From Blautia schinkii DSM 10518 (GTDB lineage: Bacteria > Bacillota > Clostridia > Lachnospirales > Lachnospiraceae), in contig JNKJ01000025.1 in the NCBI GenBank assembly GCA_000702025.1, positions 1 to 64,000 on the forward strand: DNA of 64,000 nucleotides. The letters run 5' to 3'. The notes under the pieces are model-generated. The model saw only the letters and a program-made list of their open reading frames with translations. It was not told where the DNA came from and made no database searches. Position numbers and translations under genes: made by a program. Shown piece by piece: positions 23,799 through 33,083 of the stretch (the stretch's first letter is position 1; the number at the start of each line of letters is the position of its first letter).

Positions 23799-26279
23799 CT
23801 ACGCCAAAAACACCGGACCGGCACAAGTTACACGCGTCTCCCGGTCCCCGCTCCACACGGAAAGCTCTTTCCCTTCCTTAAGCTCAAGCCTGGTGCCTTC
23901 TTTGGAAACACTGATTTCTACCACGTTTCCCCGATAACGCACCCTAAAGGAATATCCCTCCCATTTAGACGGCAGATAAGGCTTAAGCTCCAGCCTTCCC
24001 GCGTTCGTGCGAAGCCCGGCAAAGCCGTTTACAATCGCCTGCCAGGTTCCGGCCATATTTGCCGCGTGGATTCCCGCGTAGAAGTTATTATGATAGTCGT
24101 CCAGATCCATTCTTGCAGACTGGGAGAAATATTTGTACGCTTCCTCATAATACCCAATCTCACAGGCCAAAATTCCAAAGATACAGGTGGAAAGCGACGA
24201 ATGATGCAGCGTCACCTCCTGATAGAAATCATAATTTCTCCGCAGCTCCTCCTCTGTAAAAAGGTTGCTGTGCAGGTACATGCCGAGAATCGCGTCTGCC
24301 TGCTTAGACATGCGGTGGCGCATGATAAAAAGCGGATGATAATTCTCATAAAGCCAGGCTCTTTTTTCCACAGGAATCTTTGATTCATCCCATGGCTTAC
24401 GCATCATAAAGCCGTCATCCAGAGGATAAACCTGCCTTTCCTCATCATAGGGGAAATACATATTTTCGATAATCTGCTTCCAAAGCTCCACTTCCTCCGG
24501 GGCAAAATCAAGCTCTTTGCAAAGCTCCTTAAACCTCTTGGGATCGTTGGCTTTCAGATATTCCACCGCCTTTACGGCATCCCGCAGGTGCTCCCGTGCC
24601 ATAAGATTTGTGTAAAAATTATTGTCCACCAGCACGTTGTACTCATCCGGTCCCGTGACGGAGCAAATACAGTATCTGCCGCCCTTACACTCGGCAAAGC
24701 TACCCACATCCGCCCACACCCGGGCCGTTTCAATCAGCATCTCCGCGCCCATTTCTTTAAAGAAGTCCACATCCTCCGTCACCTTGAGATACAGAGATAA
24801 GGCATAGGCAATGTCCGCATTAATATGATACTGGGCGGTTCCCAACGGATAATAGGTGGATGCCTCCTCCCCGTTGATGGTCCTCCATGGGTATAGCGCA
24901 CCCTTGTCATGGCCCAGAATCCTCGCTCTGGCCCTGGCTTTGTCAAGTGTGTGGTAGCGGTATGTAAGCAGTGCTTTGGCAGTCTCGGGCTCCGTATAGA
25001 TGAGCATGGGCATCACATACATTTCCGTATCCCAGAAATAATGCCCCTCGTAGCCTTCACCAGACAGCCCCTTCGCTCCCATGCCCGTCCTGCCATCGCG
25101 CCCTGCCGACTGCATTACATGAAAAATATTGAACCGCATTCCCTGCTGGAGCGCCTCATCTCCGTCAATGCGTACGTCGGCAAGCTCCCAGTAATGATGC
25201 ATATATTCCTTTTGGAAATTCTCAAGCGCTTCATAGCCCTGAGCGGAAACCTCCGCCAGCAAATCCAGAACGAAAGACTCCAGGTCATCCCGGTTCATAT
25301 CCAGGTCTGAGGTGTAGCAGATAAATTTTTCAAGGCTTACACTCTTACCCTCACGACACGTAACCTCCATCCGAAGCTCTGCATCCAGTTCTTCCACGCA
25401 GGATGTAAACTGCACTGCTGCTCCTCCGTTCTGCTCTCCCACTGAAGAATTTCCCTGTGCCGCTGTGCCGCCATCCTCTCCTCTTACTGTCGAACCCGCA
25501 TGTCCCGCCGCACCGTCATTCTGCTCACTTACTGTAAAATCCGCCTGTCCCGCCCTGTGGCCATCCCCCCACACAAGACAATGGCTGCTCCCGCACGCCG
25601 CAGTCAGCCTGCTTGTCTGGGTAATACCTTCATAATAAAGCGTGTTCCCCTTCGCATACAGCTTCACCGGCTCGAGCTTCCGTCCGAAAGGCCCGTAATC
25701 CACAATAGGGTTCGTCTTTCTCGTATGGTTTTCCACATTTGCCTCCAGCTTAGACACAAAAGTTAGTGTACCACTGAAATTCAGAGGTGTTACGCGATAC
25801 TGCAACGCCATGATATTTTTATACCGGAAAGAAACAAGGCGTCCGATCTCTATTTTTACCCTCCGGCCCTCCGGCGAGGTCCACACCAGGCTGCGGGACA
25901 GAATCCCGTCCCTCATTTGCAGGGTCCTTTTATACTCCTCTGTCTTACCTTTGCGCATATCGAATTCTTCCCCGTCAATGAGAAGCCTTGTCTCCTTGAG
26001 GTTCGGCAGATTCAGAAGCGACTGGCTTAAAAGCGGCGAGCCGAAGTTCGCCTCTCCGTAGCGGATCTGTTCACTCTCATAGAATCCGTTGATAAAATTC
26101 CCTTCCAGTCCGGTATCAATATCAAAGGGATACGCCTCCTCAAAGGTTCCTCTTGTCCCGATATATCCGTTGGAGAGGGCAAAGGTTGTCTCATTCCGGT
26201 AATTATTCGCTACATCAAATGCCGTCTCCGTAATCGACCACGCCTCTACCGGATAAATCGCTCTCTTCATTGTATCCAT
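23799..26279 (-). CDS. GH65 alpha-glucosyl disaccharide phosphorylase
   Basis: An 826-residue cytoplasmic phosphorylase of family GH65 (kojibiose, nigerose, trehalose, maltose and glucosyl-rhamnose phosphorylases). The N-terminal super-sandwich (ETAFDVANNYRNETTFALSNGYIG), the (alpha/alpha)6 barrel with GHYFWDTEMYVMPML near residues 412-426, and the general acid E546 in VTGPDEYNV are all visible, followed by the C-terminal beta-sheet. It splits an alpha-linked disaccharide with phosphate to beta-glucose 1-phosphate. Linkage specificity cannot be fixed; the kojibiose/nigerose group is likely. An odd feature is three tandem 15-residue repeats at residues 244-288 in the N-terminal domain. The neighbours are a matching ABC importer upstream and a HAD protein downstream. 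Confidence 0.93.
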   Translation of the reverse strand: MDTMKRAIYPVEAWSITETAFDVANNYRNETTFALSNGYIGTRGTFEEAYPFDIDTGLEGNFINGFYESEQIRYGEANFGSPLLSQSLLNLPNLKETRLLIDGEEFDMRKGKTEEYKRTLQMRDGILSRSLVWTSPEGRRVKIEIGRLVSFRYKNIMALQYRVTPLNFSGTLTFVSKLEANVENHTRKTNPIVDYGPFGRKLEPVKLYAKGNTLYYEGITQTSRLTAACGSSHCLVWGDGHRAGQADFTVSEQNDGAAGHAGSTVRGEDGGTAAQGNSSVGEQNGGAAVQFTSCVEELDAELRMEVTCREGKSVSLEKFICYTSDLDMNRDDLESFVLDLLAEVSAQGYEALENFQKEYMHHYWELADVRIDGDEALQQGMRFNIFHVMQSAGRDGRTGMGAKGLSGEGYEGHYFWDTEMYVMPMLIYTEPETAKALLTYRYHTLDKARARARILGHDKGALYPWRTINGEEASTYYPLGTAQYHINADIAYALSLYLKVTEDVDFFKEMGAEMLIETARVWADVGSFAECKGGRYCICSVTGPDEYNVLVDNNFYTNLMAREHLRDAVKAVEYLKANDPKRFKELCKELDFAPEEVELWKQIIENMYFPYDEERQVYPLDDGFMMRKPWDESKIPVEKRAWLYENYHPLFIMRHRMSKQADAILGMYLHSNLFTEEELRRNYDFYQEVTLHHSSLSTCIFGILACEIGYYEEAYKYFSQSARMDLDDYHNNFYAGIHAANMAGTWQAIVNGFAGLRTNAGRLELKPYLPSKWEGYSFRVRYRGNVVEISVSKEGTRLELKEGKELSVWSGDRETRVTCAGPVFLA
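25416..25550 (-). repeat. Three tandem 45-bp repeats inside the GH65 gene
   Basis: Three degenerate 45-bp units encode GQADFTVSEQNDGAA, GHAGSTVRGEDGGTA and AQGNSSVGEQNGGAA (residues 244-288). They are in frame and Gly/Ala/Asn/Gln-rich, probably a disordered surface loop. Confidence 0.9.
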
Positions 26280-26315
26280 ATTTACCTATCCTTTCCCTTA
26301 TCATTCCGGACATAC

Positions 26316-27158
26316 TCACCCTTTGACCGCTCCTGCCGTCAGACTTTCCATCACCTGTCTCTGCAAAATGATAAATACCAGAATCGTAGGCAGCACCGTC
26401 ATCACCACCGCCGCGAAAAGAGCGGAGTAATTATTCGCAAAGGTACCCATATAATAGTTCAAAGCTATAGGCACCGTCCTCGCACTGTCGCCGCTTGTGA
26501 GCATCAATGCAAAATAAAATTCGTTCCAGGTATTGATAAATTCCAGAAGCGCAATGGTCACCAGCCCCGGCTTGGCAAGAGGCAGGATAATATGTAAAAA
26601 GGTCTGCAAAAACGTAGCCCCATCAATATAAGCCGACTCCTCCAGCGCCGTGGAAATCGTCTTATAATAGCTTGTCATGACAAAGAACGACATAGGAATT
26701 CCCATAGCCGAATACACAATGATCAGCCCAAGCTTTGTGTCAAATATCCCAAGCTTCTGGAAAATCGCAAACAACGGCTGGGAAATCGCCTGTGCCGGAA
26801 GCATCAAAGACGCAGAGATCAACAGCACGATGAGGATTTTTAACTTAAAATCAAATCTCGAAATAATATAAGAGCACATGGCAACAAGCGCCACCGTCAC
26901 CAGCACGCTACACCCCACGATCACCACGCTGTTTAAAAAGTACTTAGCAATCGGTGCAAACTGAAAGGCTGCCTTATAGTTATCCAGGTTAAAGGTTGAC
27001 GGCCAGGAAAGCGCGGAAGAGTTAATCTCCGCATAGCTTTTAAAGGAGCTGATAAAGGCCCACACAATGGGACCAACAGCAATCAGCACAAAAAATATCA
27101 TAAACAGATATTTGAAAATGCCCGCTGTGACAACCGTAGCTTTCGATGTTTTCTTCAC
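26316..27158 (-). CDS. Carbohydrate ABC transporter permease, MalG type (GH65 locus)
   Basis: A 280-residue permease with six membrane segments and the coupling loop EESAYIDGATFLQTFLHIILPLAKPG near residues 173-198. The C-terminus RQVMESLTAGAVKG is the standard MalG-class ending. The start is GTG after GGAGGGAAAATAA, immediately after the stop of the MalF-type gene (adjacent, no gap), so coupling is likely. GH65 follows 36 bp later. It probably imports the disaccharide that GH65 cleaves. Confidence 0.95.
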   Translation of the reverse strand: MKKTSKATVVTAGIFKYLFMIFFVLIAVGPIVWAFISSFKSYAEINSSALSWPSTFNLDNYKAAFQFAPIAKYFLNSVVIVGCSVLVTVALVAMCSYIISRFDFKLKILIVLLISASLMLPAQAISQPLFAIFQKLGIFDTKLGLIIVYSAMGIPMSFFVMTSYYKTISTALEESAYIDGATFLQTFLHIILPLAKPGLVTIALLEFINTWNEFYFALMLTSGDSARTVPIALNYYMGTFANNYSALFAAVVMTVLPTILVFIILQRQVMESLTAGAVKG

Positions 27159-28046
27159 TTATTTTCCCTCCTTTAATTCCTTTCTCTCCTGGAACAGCCG
27201 CTGGATCAAAAGCACAAGCACGAGTCCCAGAACAATCTGCACTACGCCCACGGCGTTTGCCTTGCCGTAATTATTTTCCAGAGTGGCTGCCTTGTAGAGA
27301 TAAATCGGCAGGTTCAAGGTGGAATTTCCCGGGCCGCCCTTGGTGGTCATATAAATGATGTCAAACTGAGATACCATTGCCACGGAAGCCAGAGTCACGC
27401 AGGTGCCGAAAATGTTTTTCATAAGAGGCAGGGTGATATAGCGGTCCACCTGCCAGGGTCTTGCACCATCCACGGTGGCTGCCTCGTAAATCTCTTTATC
27501 AATCGCTCCCATTTCCGCAAGGAAAATGATGGTATTAAACCCTGAATAGAGAATCCAGGTAAACGTAACTGTCCAGAACGCGTACCTGGAGTTTCCGAAC
27601 AGGTTGGGAACCATGGAATAATCCACCCCAAGAAAATCCAAAAACGGTTTCACCACTCCGAAAGAAGGATTCAGGAGAAGGGTAAACATCACACCGGTAG
27701 CCGCGGTTGGAACAATGTTAGGAATCATGTAAGCCGTACGCACAACCTTCCAGCCCTTTGGCTTACGCCGCAGCACAAGCGCCATCAAAAGGCCGAGTGA
27801 CACGTGGAAGGTAGACTGCAGAACCACCCAAACGAGAGTGTTTCTGATAGATACAAGAAAATCCGTATCCTGGAAAATAGTCACGAAGTTCTTTATCCCG
27901 GTAAATACCGGAGCTGAGAATGTCGTATAGTTACAAAGCGAGGTATAGAGCACCGTCACGATAGGCGCCGCGTACACAATCGCAAAAAGAATCATACAGG
28001 GTATCGTGAATAACGCGATCCACAGCCCTCTGTTCTTAGTTTTCAT
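27159..28046 (-). CDS. Sugar ABC transporter permease, MalF type (GH65 locus)
   Basis: A 295-residue permease with six membrane segments and the EAA loop YEAATVDGARPWQVDRYITLP. The RBS is AAAGGAGGTTCAGT. It sits between the binding protein (separated by the hairpin 28066-28105) and its partner permease. No ATPase is encoded nearby. Confidence 0.95.
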   Translation of the reverse strand: MKTKNRGLWIALFTIPCMILFAIVYAAPIVTVLYTSLCNYTTFSAPVFTGIKNFVTIFQDTDFLVSIRNTLVWVVLQSTFHVSLGLLMALVLRRKPKGWKVVRTAYMIPNIVPTAATGVMFTLLLNPSFGVVKPFLDFLGVDYSMVPNLFGNSRYAFWTVTFTWILYSGFNTIIFLAEMGAIDKEIYEAATVDGARPWQVDRYITLPLMKNIFGTCVTLASVAMVSQFDIIYMTTKGGPGNSTLNLPIYLYKAATLENNYGKANAVGVVQIVLGLVLVLLIQRLFQERKELKEGK

Positions 28047-28065
28047 ACTGAACCTCCTTTAAGAT

Positions 28066-28105
28066 AAAATTAGATTCGCAAGCCTTAACCTGCGAATCTA
28101 ATTTT
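28066..28105 (-). terminator. Attenuating hairpin between binding protein and permease (GH65 locus)
   Basis: Perfect 15-bp arms (28066-28080 and 28091-28105) with a 10-nt loop; the minus strand continues AATTTTATC. It probably causes partial termination or protects the upstream mRNA, so that binding protein exceeds permease. Confidence 0.8.
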
Positions 28106-28122
28106 TATTACCTTGTTACAGG

Positions 28123-29430
28123 TTACTCCTGATTCTTTGCCGCAGATTCTGTTAATTTTTCACAGAACTCCTTTGGTGTAATATTGTCATAAGCCAGCTC
28201 CGGGAGCTGTGTGGAAAATGCATCGATCGTATTCTGATACCAGTATGCCTGGTTCTGGCCGTAGGTCATCTCAGCCTTACCCTGGATGTCAAGCACCTGA
28301 GCCATCAAAGGATCGCTCTCCGTAAGCTCTGACGGAATCTCCAGGTCATTGGAAACCGGCTGCAGACCTGTCATTTCCAGTGCCTTGATCTGATTCTCAG
28401 GACTTGTCTCAAATTTCAGGAAATCAACTGCCGCTTTAATCTTGGCCTCATCCTTAGCGCCAACCATGTCTCCGGGTGTGGGAACCATTTCCATTCCCTT
28501 ACATGGCATTAGCATGATGCCAATCTTGTCGGCAAAGCCTTCCGGTGCTTTCTCAGTCTCGGAAAAGTCCGGAATCATCCATGGTCCGTTCGGGAACATT
28601 GCTACTTCGCCGTTAAAGAAATGTGTTGCCATAGGGTCATATTTTCCGCCCACTGCGTCAGGGGTGGTGTAATTCTGGAACATTTTCTGGATGGTTTCTG
28701 CTGCTGCCTCTACCTCCGGGGTATTGAAGTCAGTCGGGTACATGGTGTTCATCCACTCGTTTCCGGCTTCCCCGTTTGTTCCGATAAGAGCGCTCATCCA
28801 CAGGTTTGTCAGCCATCCGGAATCAGCGCTGTCCATTCCTACCGGAGTAATGCCAGCTTCTTTCAGCTTATCGCAAGCTGCGAAGAAATCATCCCAGCTC
28901 TCATATGCAACCTCAGGAGCCTCGATACCTGCCTGCTCGAACAATTCCTTATTATAGTAAATATAGGAAATCTCTTTGGAAACCGGAACGCCGTAGATTT
29001 TGCCGTCAACGGTGTTGAATTCCAGGGAGGTTTCATCAAAAAGCGCTTTCCACTCTGGGTCTTCCTCGAAATATGGAGTGAGGTCTGCCACCTTACCGGA
29101 TTTTGCCGCAAGCTCGGTGATGTTGTTGCCGCCGTTAAATACGATGTCCGGCAGGTCGCCGCTTGCGATGAGAAGCTTAATCTTCTGATTGTAGGCGTCT
29201 GTGGTAGGAATTTCCTCAAAATTGAATTCCACGTTCTTACCTTCCTCGGTTTTCTGGAATTCCTCAAACAGATAGGCATAATAATCAGCTGCATAATCTG
29301 TTCCTACATGGTAGTTGATCACATTTAAGACAACCTTTTCTCCGTCGCCCTCTGCATATACAGGCAGGCTCATAGCCATGATGCCCACCAGGGCTGAAGC
29401 GATCACACGTTTTACGAACTTCCTTTTCAT
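28123..29430 (-). CDS. Extracellular sugar-binding protein (GH65 locus)
   Basis: A 435-residue family-1 solute-binding protein. The signal peptide is MKRKFVKRVIASALVGIMAM with a probable signal peptidase I site after LPVYA; there is no Cys in this region, so it is not a lipoprotein. The mature part shows typical elements (SGDLPDIVFNGG, YNKELFEQAGIEAPE, FFNGEVAMFPNGPWMI). It is the first gene of the minus-strand GH65 operon, after the RBS AAAGGAGGAACAAA, and divergent from a YesM/YesN pair likely to control it. The ligand is probably an alpha-linked disaccharide (inference from GH65). Confidence 0.93.
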   Translation of the reverse strand: MKRKFVKRVIASALVGIMAMSLPVYAEGDGEKVVLNVINYHVGTDYAADYYAYLFEEFQKTEEGKNVEFNFEEIPTTDAYNQKIKLLIASGDLPDIVFNGGNNITELAAKSGKVADLTPYFEEDPEWKALFDETSLEFNTVDGKIYGVPVSKEISYIYYNKELFEQAGIEAPEVAYESWDDFFAACDKLKEAGITPVGMDSADSGWLTNLWMSALIGTNGEAGNEWMNTMYPTDFNTPEVEAAAETIQKMFQNYTTPDAVGGKYDPMATHFFNGEVAMFPNGPWMIPDFSETEKAPEGFADKIGIMLMPCKGMEMVPTPGDMVGAKDEAKIKAAVDFLKFETSPENQIKALEMTGLQPVSNDLEIPSELTESDPLMAQVLDIQGKAEMTYGQNQAYWYQNTIDAFSTQLPELAYDNITPKEFCEKLTESAAKNQE

Positions 29431-29515
29431 TTTGTTCCTCCTTTACTTGCCGCGGCCCGCGATTTGCGTTGCCGCATTGCTTTGACAGTTACTCGGTGTT
29501 TCATTTGATGACACT

Positions 29516-29544
29516 ATTATAGCCCGGCAGGCCCCCAATTTTAA
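29516..29544 (-). promoter_or_regulatory. Promoter of the GH65 transport operon
   Basis: On the minus strand, TTAAAA (29544-29539) and TATAAT (29521-29516) with a 17-bp spacer. The weak -35 suggests activation, probably by the divergent AraC-type response regulator. The rest of 29431-29753 holds no gene. Confidence 0.5.
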
Positions 29545-29636
29545 TAAAATCCCTTGCGCGATTCTTGGGGATTTTCGGCATAAATCACCCCCCGATTTTG
29601 TCTCTGCCCTGGTTTTTAAAACAAGCTTTGAAAATT

Positions 29637-29669
29637 TTGACTTTTTCTTTGGAATTTTCCGCATTCTCT
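29637..29669. promoter_or_regulatory. Candidate response-regulator site: direct repeats with 21-bp period
   Basis: TTTGAAAATTTT (29637-29648) and TTTGGAATTTTC (29658-29669) are near-repeats two helical turns apart, between the divergent promoters. AraC-type response regulators commonly bind such pairs. Confidence 0.4.
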
Positions 29670-29678
29670 CAAATTGCA

Positions 29679-29707
29679 TTGATGTGAACTTTTAAATATG
29701 CAATAAT
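29679..29707 (+). promoter_or_regulatory. Promoter of the first YesM/YesN-type operon
   Basis: TTGATG (29679-29684), a 17-bp spacer, AATAAT (29702-29707). The leader is about 40 nt to the ATG at 29754. Confidence 0.5.
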
Positions 29708-29753
29708 TAACGCAGTGTAATTGTTTTCTATAATAAGGAGAAGGAGGCGTATT

Positions 29754-31523
29754 ATGAAATCAGCTTTAATATTGAAGGGTAAAAGCCCTTCCCTGCGCTC
29801 CTTTATCACAATCACAGTCTCTCTCATCGTGACCATCGTACTGCTGCTGTCCACTGTATTTTATTATAACAGAACCTCCGCGGTCCTGCGGAACAGCTCG
29901 CAGAAATCCATCATCAGCCAGCTAAACCAGGTGAATGAGCAGATTAAAGACCAGATTGCTTCCATTGACTCCGTAATCCCTCTGTTTCTGTCCAATAACA
30001 TAATACTCGACGCACTTGAGGACCCGCAGCCGGAAAATATAAACACCAACAACCGCTTCCAGATTGAGCGCCAGATGTCCTTCATCTACTGCAGTACACC
30101 CCTTTCCAGTAAAAATTTCACCAACTCCATTTACCTAATCGGTGACGACGGTACAGTATTTCACACCTACACCTCCGGGAATCTGGAAGCCACGGCGGAA
30201 AAGAGCAGAGAAATCCTGGACCTTGTCGATAAATCTGAGAGCCGGCTCATGTGCATCACTCCGCCCTCGGATAAGGAAAGTATCTATTTTGCCAGAAATC
30301 TCTATAACAGCAGCACCGGACGTCATATGGGAATCATGATCCTCAATATTGATTCCGCCAAATGGGTGCGCTACTGCGCGAAGGGACTGGACCCGGCATG
30401 GTTCATCTCTCTGTACAACCAGCAGATCAATGTACTCTCAAACCCCGAAATGACAGAGCAAAGCCGGGAGCTGCAGGCTCTGGCGGCCCCTGAGGGCGAG
30501 AGTATTTCCTTCCAGGAGGTCGAGCTTGCAGGAGATACGTATTTTGCTGCCGCACAGACCCTGGACGAAATCGGACTCACCTCCGCCGTCGCCGCGCCCA
30601 AGGAGCTTCTACTGAAAGACTTGAACGACACCCTTAAATCCTATCTGGTACTGCTGGCCGCGACCATCCTCATCGCTCTCATCGCTGCAATCATCATCAG
30701 CCGCGCTATCACCAGGCCCATTGACAAGATGGTTTACCATATTAATGAGATTTCCGGGGGACGCCGCTCCACCCTGCCGCCTATGAAAATGTACCACGAA
30801 TTTGACGTGTGGGCGGAATCCTTCAACCAAATGCTCGAGCAGCTTGACATTTATTATAACGACAATTTCCAGAAGCAGCTTCTCTTAAAAAACGCGGAGA
30901 TACAGGCACTGCAGTCCCAGATGGACCCGCATTTCATGTTCAACGTGCTCAACACCATTGCCTGGAAAGCACAGATGATCGACAACGAGGAAATCTACCA
31001 GATGGTGATTTCTCTGGGCGAGCTGCTGAAAATGAACACCATCTCCAAGGACCGCGCCTTTGTCCCTCTGGAAAAGGAAATGGAATACATACGCTTTTAC
31101 ATTTACCTGCAGCAGATGCGGTTCGAGGACAAAATCTCCTGCACCATCCAGGTTCCGCCCTCCCTGCTCCAATGCCAGATTCCCTGCTTCTGCATCCAGC
31201 CTCTGGTGGAAAATGCCATTGTGCACGGCCTGGAACCCAAAAAAGGCAAGGGAAAGCTTGCAGTGCAGATTCTGGAGAACAACGACGGATATATGGAAAT
31301 ATGTATTGTAGACAATGGCGTGGGCTTTGCCGAAATCCCGGACGTGCGCAGTATCGCATCCTCCGCCGAGGATTCCCATACCCATATCGGACTTAAGAAT
31401 CTGGACAAACGCCTGGAGCTTCTTTTTGGTGAGGAAGCAAGGCTTAAAATATCAAGCACACCGAATGTTTGTACATCCATATCCTTTACTATTCCTGTAA
31501 AAAAAGAGGAGGCTTCATCATGA
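29754..31523 (+). CDS. YesM-type sensor histidine kinase (GH65 locus)
   Basis: A 589-residue membrane sensor. A transmembrane helix near residues 16-38, an extracellular sensor of about 250 residues, a second helix (LVLLAATILIALIAAIIIS) and a HAMP segment are followed by the His-kinase domain. The phospho-acceptor is in LQSQMDPHFMFNVLN; ATPase motifs are PLVENAIVHGL and DNGVGF. The start ATG follows AAGGAGAAGGAGGCGTATT; an 11-residue upstream extension (rich in Arg) is rejected. Its stop overlaps the regulator start by ATGA. It is divergent from the GH65 transport operon, whose sugar or binding protein is its likely signal. Confidence 0.95.
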   Translation: MKSALILKGKSPSLRSFITITVSLIVTIVLLLSTVFYYNRTSAVLRNSSQKSIISQLNQVNEQIKDQIASIDSVIPLFLSNNIILDALEDPQPENINTNNRFQIERQMSFIYCSTPLSSKNFTNSIYLIGDDGTVFHTYTSGNLEATAEKSREILDLVDKSESRLMCITPPSDKESIYFARNLYNSSTGRHMGIMILNIDSAKWVRYCAKGLDPAWFISLYNQQINVLSNPEMTEQSRELQALAAPEGESISFQEVELAGDTYFAAAQTLDEIGLTSAVAAPKELLLKDLNDTLKSYLVLLAATILIALIAAIIISRAITRPIDKMVYHINEISGGRRSTLPPMKMYHEFDVWAESFNQMLEQLDIYYNDNFQKQLLLKNAEIQALQSQMDPHFMFNVLNTIAWKAQMIDNEEIYQMVISLGELLKMNTISKDRAFVPLEKEMEYIRFYIYLQQMRFEDKISCTIQVPPSLLQCQIPCFCIQPLVENAIVHGLEPKKGKGKLAVQILENNDGYMEICIVDNGVGFAEIPDVRSIASSAEDSHTHIGLKNLDKRLELLFGEEARLKISSTPNVCTSISFTIPVKKEEASS

Positions 31524-33061
31524 TTTTCAAGCTGTTGGTGGTGGACGACGAGGCCACCATGCGCAAAGGAATCGCTAATTTTATCAACTGGGCGTCCATT
31601 GACTGTGAGGTTGCCGGGACTGCCAGCGACGGTATGGAAGCCATCGATTTTCTGGCATCCAATCCAGTCGACATTGTGATCACGGATATCCGTATGCCCG
31701 AAGCAGACGGGCTGGAGGTGGCAAAATATGTGTACGAAAACCATCTCGACATCAAGGTAATCCTGCTCACCGGGTACGCAGATTTCGCCTATGCCCAGAC
31801 TGCAATCCGCTATAATGTATCCTCCTTCATCCTCAAGCCCACCAACAAAAAAGAGCTGTTGGAGGCTGTCCAGGAGGCGCAGAAGGCCCTCATTGTATCT
31901 AAGAAAAACTCCTCCATAGCCAAGGAGGAGCTTGCATTTTTAAAGGACCAGCTTCTCCACGAGCTCACTGTCCGGCCTGTGACCGAAGAGCCTCTTCCAA
32001 CAGAGCTTGAGGAGCGTCTGGAAAAGCTTGAAATCAATCTGGAGCATTATTATGTGGCAGCCTTCCAGATGGTACCCATTGGCGAGGATATCTCCGCCCT
32101 TAAGAAAATCATTATCAATGAAAAGCATAATGCCTACTGCTACCGCTACAACAATCTGATCATGACCGTGTATTTCCTGGACAAACCGCAAAACGGCCCA
32201 CCCAAGGACATTCTGGACAATTGCCGGGAGATTGCAGAGATAGCCGGAACCTTCGCCTCCCGTCATGCAGCGGTGGGAATCAGCCTTTACCACAGCGGAC
32301 CTGCGGCATTCGGCGCGGCAGTCTCTGAGGCAATCTATGCCCTCACCCTGAATTTTTATTCTGAGGAAAATGTATCGCTGTTCTGTGCCCCACCTGACGG
32401 CAAAGGATATGATTTCACAGCGGAGAATTCTATGGATCTGTTCCAGTTTGAAAACAGTCTAAACGACTGGCAGTTCCAGGATGCAGAAAACATTCTCTGC
32501 AGCATATTCACCAAATTTAAAAGCAATCTGGTGAATTCCCGGGATGTAAAGAATATCTGTTCGCAGATTTACTACCTCTGCTCCCGAGTATTAATAAAAA
32601 AAGAAGCCGCTCCTCTGGATGCAGAATATCTCACCCGGATTCACAGCTCCTCTGATATTTTTTCTCTGGAAACCTCCACGCTTGAGCTCATGAGCCTCAC
32701 AAAAGAGCACCTTCTCGGAGTCTCCGGAAGCCAGAATAAATTGGTGGAAAGTGCTGTCAAATACATCCGCAGCCACCTGTCCGGCCAGCTCTCCCTGGAG
32801 GCTATTGCCGAGCAGCTTCACATCTCGCCATCTCATTTAAGCCGTACCTTTAAAAAGGTGTGCGACGAATCGCTGACTGAGTATGTGAATAAAACACGCA
32901 TTGAAAAAGCGAAGGATTACCTCACGAAAAGTGACATCCTCACATATGAGATTGCCGAGCTTGTGGGGTACAATGATCCGACTTATTTCTCGTCTATCTT
33001 TAAGAAATACACCGGATTCAGTCCTACGGAATACAAGCAGCAAATGCTGGGGAAGCAGTGA
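31520..33061 (+). CDS. YesN-type response regulator, receiver plus AraC HTH (GH65 locus)
   Basis: A 513-residue regulator. Residues 1-120 are a receiver (acidic VVDDEAT, phospho-acceptor Asp in VDIVITDIRMP, Lys in FILKPTNKKE). A middle region of about 280 residues has no motif I recognise. The last 100 residues are an AraC-type double helix-turn-helix (LSLEAIAEQLHISPSHLSRTFKK; YEIAELVGYNDPTYFSSIFKK). The start ATG overlaps the kinase stop (ATGA) with RBS GAGGAGGCTTCATC. It probably activates the divergent GH65 importer operon. Confidence 0.95.
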   Translation: MIFKLLVVDDEATMRKGIANFINWASIDCEVAGTASDGMEAIDFLASNPVDIVITDIRMPEADGLEVAKYVYENHLDIKVILLTGYADFAYAQTAIRYNVSSFILKPTNKKELLEAVQEAQKALIVSKKNSSIAKEELAFLKDQLLHELTVRPVTEEPLPTELEERLEKLEINLEHYYVAAFQMVPIGEDISALKKIIINEKHNAYCYRYNNLIMTVYFLDKPQNGPPKDILDNCREIAEIAGTFASRHAAVGISLYHSGPAAFGAAVSEAIYALTLNFYSEENVSLFCAPPDGKGYDFTAENSMDLFQFENSLNDWQFQDAENILCSIFTKFKSNLVNSRDVKNICSQIYYLCSRVLIKKEAAPLDAEYLTRIHSSSDIFSLETSTLELMSLTKEHLLGVSGSQNKLVESAVKYIRSHLSGQLSLEAIAEQLHISPSHLSRTFKKVCDESLTEYVNKTRIEKAKDYLTKSDILTYEIAELVGYNDPTYFSSIFKKYTGFSPTEYKQQMLGKQ

Positions 33062-33083
33062 AAACCTGATAACCTCTATCTTT

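Noticed and set aside
29443..29679. Minus-strand 78-codon frame between the GH65 importer and the kinase
   Set aside because: It overlaps the promoter and candidate operator region and has no convincing RBS.
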